A stretch of DNA of 64,000 bases from positions 62,001-126,000 of the forward strand of contig SEFT01000007.1 of NCBI GenBank assembly GCA_004144175.1, in the 5' to 3' direction. The position numbers and the translations under genes are program-made. Source of the DNA: Sphingobacteriales bacterium. GTDB taxonomy: Bacteria; Bacteroidota; Bacteroidia; Chitinophagales; Chitinophagaceae. The notes beneath the pieces are model-generated. The model saw nothing but the letters and a program-made list of their open reading frames with translations, did no database searches and was not told the origin of the DNA. Below, piece after piece: positions 59,870-64,000 of the stretch (the stretch's first letter is position 1; each line of letters opens with the position of its first letter).

Positions 59870-61723
59870 CTAGTTGTTTTTACTCAGCCACCAATGCAGC
59901 ACAATCAATAGCCATACACGCCCGTAGGCATGGTCAGCGCCGGCTTCAAATTGTTGCAGCAATGACCTTACTACTTCAGGCTTCACTACGCCATGCGCTG
60001 CCACCGTTTCTTCGCTCAGGTAGTTCTCTATAAGGTAGTGCAGCGGCCCTTGCAGCCATTCCCTGAGTGGTATGGCAAAGCCACGTTTGGGTCGCTCGAA
60101 ATGAGCGCGGGGCACCAGGTCGTACAGCACTTTTTTCATAAGGTACTTGGTGCCGTATTCTTTATTCACCTTTAGGTCGTAGTCGATATTCAGCGCCAGT
60201 TCTATCAGCCTTATATCCAGCAGCGGTACCCGCGATTCCAGCGAGTACTTCATACTGGCCCTGTCTACCTTTACCAGCAGGTCATCTTTCAGGTAGTGCT
60301 TCAGGTCCCAGAGGGCCTGCTTTTCAGCGGCATTGCCATTGCTTACTTGCAGCTTGTTTATCCAGCCAAAGTCGAATGACGGATTGACCAGCATTTGCTG
60401 TAGCTCCTGCTCGCCAAACATATACTGCTCCTGCGAGAATATATGTGTATGTATGCGCTGCTTCGATGGATAATTGAACAAAGCACCACCGCGGCGCAGC
60501 CTGTTGTTCATCATCTGCGTAGCGGCATACAGCGGCTTGCGGAATGTTTGCACCAGCGGGTTGTCAAGCCTGTTGGCCCATGTATACATGCCATAACCCT
60601 GAAACAGCTCATCACCGCCATCGCCCGAAAGTGTAACTGTGACATGCTGCCTTGCCAGGCGCGATACCAGCATAGTAGGGAATGCCGAAGAGTCGGCAAA
60701 TGGCTCATCATATACATCCAGTAACGATGGTACTAATTCCAGCACATCATTTACCGATACTTTAAATGTATGATGATTGGTGCCCAGATGGTCGGCTACT
60801 GCGGCAGCGTATTTCGACTCATCATATTTAGCTTCGTTAAAGCCGATGCTGAAGGTATTGACCTTCTGGTTCGATAGCTTGCTGGCAACCGCTGTAACCA
60901 GGCTCGAATCAATACCACCACTCAGGAATGTACCCAGCGGCACATCGCTCACCATCTGGCTTTCTACCGATTCAAATAATGTCTTGCGGTATCGCTCCAG
61001 CGCCGTCTTTTCATCTCTTATCGGGTTCTTCAGAAAATGATCTTCCGGCCTCCAGTATGGTTTAATGTCCAGGTTCCCGTTGCTGATATCCAGCGTAGCC
61101 GTGTGTGCTGCGGGGAATTTATGAACGTCCTTATATATCGTAAGCGGCTCGGGTATGAAGCCCAGGTGTAGAAAATAAGGGACGGCTGTGTGATTGATGC
61201 TGAGTTTCAGGTTTTCGCTCTTCACATAGTTAGCGATCACCTTCAGTTCTGATGCAAAAACAAAGTCCTTATCCGTTTTATAATAAAACAGCGGCTTAAT
61301 GCCTATCTGGTCGCGGCTGATGTATAGCTTTTGTTCCTGCTTGTCGTGTATCACAACCGAGAACATACCATTGAGCCATGCGAATGATTCAGCCCCGTAT
61401 TTTGCAAACAGCTCTAGTATTACTTCGGTATCGCTATGGGTTTTCCATTGCTGCCCCGGTAGCTTGGCGCGTAGTTCGTTGAAGTTATATACCTCGCCAT
61501 TGTATACCATCACGTACCTGCCATCGGCAGAGTACATAGGCTGGTTGGCTACGCTGGAGAGGTCGATGATGCTAAGCCTGCGATGCCCGAAAAATATGCG
61601 GCCTGTATCATCGGTATAATATCCGCCACTGTCAGGTCCGCGATGTTCCATTACATCAGTAGCGCACTGTAGCGCTTCGCGATGAATGGTTGTTTTAGAA
61701 AAGGCTCCTGCTATTCCGCACAT
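59870..61723 (-). CDS. asnB: Asparagine synthetase-like amidotransferase, copy 2
   Basis: A 617-residue AsnB paralogue: Cys1 after Met (MCGIAGAFSKTTIH), 'EHRGPDSGGYYTDD', 'TFLSGGIDSSLVTAVAS', 'SGDGGDELFQGYG', and 'LLDIRLIELALNIDYDL'. It differs in sequence from copy 1, so the two arose by older duplication. Position between GT2 and GT25 genes (4 bp and 2 bp spacings) makes a role in glycan amidation likely. Whether it makes asparagine for the cell cannot be excluded. Confidence 0.88.
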   Translation of the reverse strand: MCGIAGAFSKTTIHREALQCATDVMEHRGPDSGGYYTDDTGRIFFGHRRLSIIDLSSVANQPMYSADGRYVMVYNGEVYNFNELRAKLPGQQWKTHSDTEVILELFAKYGAESFAWLNGMFSVVIHDKQEQKLYISRDQIGIKPLFYYKTDKDFVFASELKVIANYVKSENLKLSINHTAVPYFLHLGFIPEPLTIYKDVHKFPAAHTATLDISNGNLDIKPYWRPEDHFLKNPIRDEKTALERYRKTLFESVESQMVSDVPLGTFLSGGIDSSLVTAVASKLSNQKVNTFSIGFNEAKYDESKYAAAVADHLGTNHHTFKVSVNDVLELVPSLLDVYDEPFADSSAFPTMLVSRLARQHVTVTLSGDGGDELFQGYGMYTWANRLDNPLVQTFRKPLYAATQMMNNRLRRGGALFNYPSKQRIHTHIFSQEQYMFGEQELQQMLVNPSFDFGWINKLQVSNGNAAEKQALWDLKHYLKDDLLVKVDRASMKYSLESRVPLLDIRLIELALNIDYDLKVNKEYGTKYLMKKVLYDLVPRAHFERPKRGFAIPLREWLQGPLHYLIENYLSEETVAAHGVVKPEVVRSLLQQFEAGADHAYGRVWLLIVLHWWLSKNN

Positions 61724-61727
61724 GTTT

Positions 61728-62639
61728 TTATCCTATTGTTACTTTCTTGATGATAGCTAAGGTTCGTCTCGATTGTATTTCTTTAAAGTCTGTCCTGGCA
61801 GCTTTTAAAAGATAGCGCAACGCACTTCTCTTTTTGCCGCTCATAGCCAGGTGTAGCGACGTATAGGTAAGCATATGGGCATACAGCGCGTTAATGGCAT
61901 CCTTGCCATATTCCGCACTGAATACTTCATCTTCTGTCAGCTTCTTCTTCAGGTGCTCGGCACGGTATACCAGTTTGTCTTCGGGGAAGCTCAGTACACT
62001 GCGTGTATCATGCTCCAGCATAGAGGCCGTAACGGTATTGGAAAAGAAGATAGGATAGCGAGCCGATAGTTGCAGCCAAAGCAGCCAGTCTTCCGTACCG
62101 GCAAAGTTCCGGTCTTCTTCAAATCTCAGGTCTTGCAGCACTTCCTTCTTTACAAACACACCTATGCAGCTCAGGAAGTTTCCTTTCAACAGTTCCTCGT
62201 TGGCGGTATCAGCTGCTATATGCTTTGCATGCACCAGCACCTTACCCGATGCTTTCTCTTTTATTTCGTAAGCCTGTGCGTAGCATTCCGGCCAGCTCTT
62301 TTGTTTCAGGTATTCGTAGGCATATTGCAGATGCCCGGTGTAGGCGAGGTCGTCAGAGTCTATAAATGTGATATAGGTACCCTGCGCCCGCTCTATGCCA
62401 TAGTTCCTGGCTGCCCCTCTTTCTCCGTTTTGCTTCACAAAGTATTTTACCCGGTCATCCCTTTTTACCCAGCGCTCCATCACTTCTTTAGTATTGTCCG
62501 TACTGCCATCGTCTATTACCAGTATCTCAAATCCAGCATAGGTTTGCGATAGCAGGCTTTGCAGGGTGTCGCCAATCAGCTTGGCCCTGTTGTACGTAGG
62601 TACTATTACACTAAAAAAGACGGCGGGGTCGTTATCCAT
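61728..62639 (-). CDS. Glycosyltransferase, family 2
   Basis: A 303-residue GT-A enzyme with 'FSVIVPTYNRAKLIGDTLQSLLSQTY', 'LVIDDGSTDNTKEVMERW' and 'YITFIDSDDLAYTGHL' (the DXD-like metal motif SDD). C-terminal part is helical. It should transfer a sugar from a UDP or GDP donor. Located 4 bp after the AsnB-2 start region and 44 bp before the GT25-3 gene. Confidence 0.93.
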   Translation of the reverse strand: MDNDPAVFFSVIVPTYNRAKLIGDTLQSLLSQTYAGFEILVIDDGSTDNTKEVMERWVKRDDRVKYFVKQNGERGAARNYGIERAQGTYITFIDSDDLAYTGHLQYAYEYLKQKSWPECYAQAYEIKEKASGKVLVHAKHIAADTANEELLKGNFLSCIGVFVKKEVLQDLRFEEDRNFAGTEDWLLWLQLSARYPIFFSNTVTASMLEHDTRSVLSFPEDKLVYRAEHLKKKLTEDEVFSAEYGKDAINALYAHMLTYTSLHLAMSGKKRSALRYLLKAARTDFKEIQSRRTLAIIKKVTIG

Positions 62640-62683
62640 TTGTCAGGCAAGTTATAGTCTTAAAGATAGCTGTTAGCTAGGGT

Positions 62684-63463
62684 TTAGTTTATCAATTCTA
62701 CATTATTTAATCTGTTCCTTTCTTCGCGTGTCCTGCGCTCGGTAAAGAACTGGTAGAGTACGGGTATCTTATGCAATATGGTCCAGTTGATCATATCGTA
62801 AACCATCGCTTTCTTTCCCCTTGTCGACTGGAATATTTCCTGCCTTACCGGGTAGGGGAATGCCAGCCATATATCCTTCATCGATCCCTTCCCTTTATAG
62901 TACCACCAGCTGTCGGCAACATCCGTTACCGGGAATATCACTTTGGCATGTTGTGCCGCCACTTTTTTCGACATGATATAAGCCGCGGCAAAGTAGATCT
63001 GCTCTATTGGTTTTACGGCCTGTATCAGGTTAGTGTTACCATCTAGCGGCTTTATCTTTTTGAACTGCTGCTTTGTATGCAACGAGCCTGAAAGCAACAC
63101 TGCTTCCTCGCCCGTCATAGCCTGTATGCTGTTATTTACGATCTCGTTGAAATTCTTCGGCAGCAACACATCGTCTTCCAGTATCACCGCATAGTCCGCG
63201 TTATTTTGCTTTATAAAGTGCTCCAGCGCCATTTTGTGGCTGATGGCGCAGGCAATCTCCGTAGGGCGCAGTGGTCTTACCAGGTTTTCTTGGTCCAGCT
63301 GCGCTTCCAGCCAGTCGGTACCCAGTTTGCTACCATCAAGGGCGGCGATGAATTCGTAATTAGTGATGCCCAGTTTTTTAAATTGCTGTAGCATGAACTG
63401 TTTACGCACTACCGCTCTTTCCAGGTTTATTATATATATCTTCCAGGTAGGACTGCCGGCCAT
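62684..63463 (-). CDS. Glycosyltransferase, family 25 (copy 3)
   Basis: A 259-residue GT25 enzyme, more diverged than copies 1 and 2: 'WKIYIINLERAVVRKQFMLQQ' start, 'EIACAISHKMALEHFIKQN', and 'YAVILEDDVLLPKNF'. The Cys of the 'GACLSH' motif becomes 'ACAISH'. Its presence with two others suggests that the glycan carries several GT25-added residues. 49 bp before the partial GT4. Confidence 0.88.
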   Translation of the reverse strand: MAGSPTWKIYIINLERAVVRKQFMLQQFKKLGITNYEFIAALDGSKLGTDWLEAQLDQENLVRPLRPTEIACAISHKMALEHFIKQNNADYAVILEDDVLLPKNFNEIVNNSIQAMTGEEAVLLSGSLHTKQQFKKIKPLDGNTNLIQAVKPIEQIYFAAAYIMSKKVAAQHAKVIFPVTDVADSWWYYKGKGSMKDIWLAFPYPVRQEIFQSTRGKKAMVYDMINWTILHKIPVLYQFFTERRTREERNRLNNVELIN

Positions 63464-63512
63464 TGATCTGATATTGAAATACTAAAAGTATGGTTAGTGC
63501 AAATTATATATT

Positions 63513-64000
63513 TTATTCGTTGTATAAGCTGGTAAGTTGGCCCAGCATATTTCCGAGCGCAAAAGCTTCAACGCTCTTTTTGCCATTGGTAAAGAGCTTT
63601 TTCTGTAGCTCGGGGTCGGTAAGCAACCGGTGCATGGCTTTATAGATAGCATCAGAGCTCTGGTGCGGCACTACCAACGCATTTTCGCCGTCGACGATAA
63701 AGTCAGGCGCAATACCAGATAGCGTGAATATAGAAGGCACACCAGCCGCCAATGCTTCCACGTATATCTGCCCGAATGCTTCGGAATGTTCATCTATCGG
63801 GGTATGCACAAATACATCCATCAGGTGGTACGTCGACATGATCTCCGGCTCAAACTTTACCTTTCTATAGCTATGCTCCGGCAGCTCTGCCAGCATACCA
63901 TCCAGCACCTGCTCATAGTCGCCCGATGCGTTGAACAAAAGCAGCGTAGCCCTGGGGTAGTTCTCTACCAGTTGCTTAAAGGCGGGGATGATGTATTGTA
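63513..64000 (-). CDS. Glycosyltransferase, family 4, C-terminal part (cut by window edge)
   Basis: The minus-strand frame is open to the last base; its start is outside the window. About 162 residues are visible: 'LLLFNASGDYEQVLDGMLAEL', 'MDVFVHTPIDEHSEAFGQIYVEALAAGVPSIF' (in pieces), which contains the EX7E donor motif (E-A-F-G-Q-I-Y-V-E). This is the GT-B C-terminal domain, so it is a GT4-like enzyme. Coordinates for the N-terminal domain cannot be given. Confidence 0.85.
   Translation of the reverse strand, partial: QYIIPAFKQLVENYPRATLLLFNASGDYEQVLDGMLAELPEHSYRKVKFEPEIMSTYHLMDVFVHTPIDEHSEAFGQIYVEALAAGVPSIFTLSGIAPDFIVDGENALVVPHQSSDAIYKAMHRLLTDPELQKKLFTNGKKSVEAFALGNMLGQLTSLYNE

Overview
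The window looks like a chromosomal segment from a Bacteroidota bacterium, most likely a Chitinophagales/Chitinophagaceae-type organism. The reasons are: at least seven secreted proteins ending in a type IX secretion (T9SS, Por secretion) sorting domain; promoter boxes of the Bacteroidota type (TTTG about 19 bp before TAnnTTTG); A-rich leaders instead of strong Shine-Dalgarno sites; and lineage-typical families (DUF4294, DUF4270, DUF5777, DUF4286, bTHX, a one-domain GT5 'glycogen synthase', LytS/LytR-type pairs with a propeller sensor). No tRNA, rRNA, insertion sequence, prophage or CRISPR array was seen. No stretch longer than 300 bases lacks a gene.

Layout. 1-5124: tail of a LytTR response regulator, a DUF4294 protein, then a YceI / propeller histidine kinase / LytTR regulator operon. 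5247-8483: an envelope redox-like locus with an anchored OB-fold protein, two lipoprotein c-type cytochromes with unusual CX4CH haem motifs, a second YceI and a DUF5777 beta-barrel. 8559-11024: a hypothetical secreted protein, malate dehydrogenase and a pyridoxamine-oxidase-like stress protein. 11213-17947: two repeat-rich T9SS surface proteins, one of 1722 residues with twin seven-bladed propellers and eight Ig-like repeats. 18126-25192: a cystathionine beta-synthase-type operon with a metal-receptor protein, a secreted PQQ-propeller-like protein and two GT-C-like polytopic membrane proteins. 25268-26326: class I fructose-bisphosphate aldolase. 26532-33597: four tandem T9SS proteins built from fibronectin-like modules, each with its own terminator. 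33799-42302: metK, glmS, DUF4270 and one-domain GT5 on the minus strand, divergent from panC, then a secreted hypothetical and pyruvate kinase. 42539-48581: atpG, another T9SS protein, an ABC permease, rsgA, DUF4286, HU and bTHX. 48713-64000: a surface-polysaccharide region with a UDP-sugar epimerase, a REC-kinase plus stand-alone REC pair, four GT4 enzymes (one cut by the window edge), one GT2, three GT25, two AsnB-like amidotransferases and a plus-strand polytopic protein that could be the polymerase. Most of it reads leftwards as a compact operon.

How it fits together. The housekeeping genes cover central carbon metabolism (mdh, pyk, fbaB), one-carbon and sulfur metabolism (metK, CBS), amino-sugar supply (glmS) and translation (rsgA, bTHX). 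The accessory content is almost all envelope-facing: T9SS-exported repeat proteins, the cytochrome/YceI/barrel set and the glycan cluster. T9SS cargo in Bacteroidota is commonly attached to surface glycan, so the glycan cluster and the T9SS proteins may be functionally linked; this is inference.
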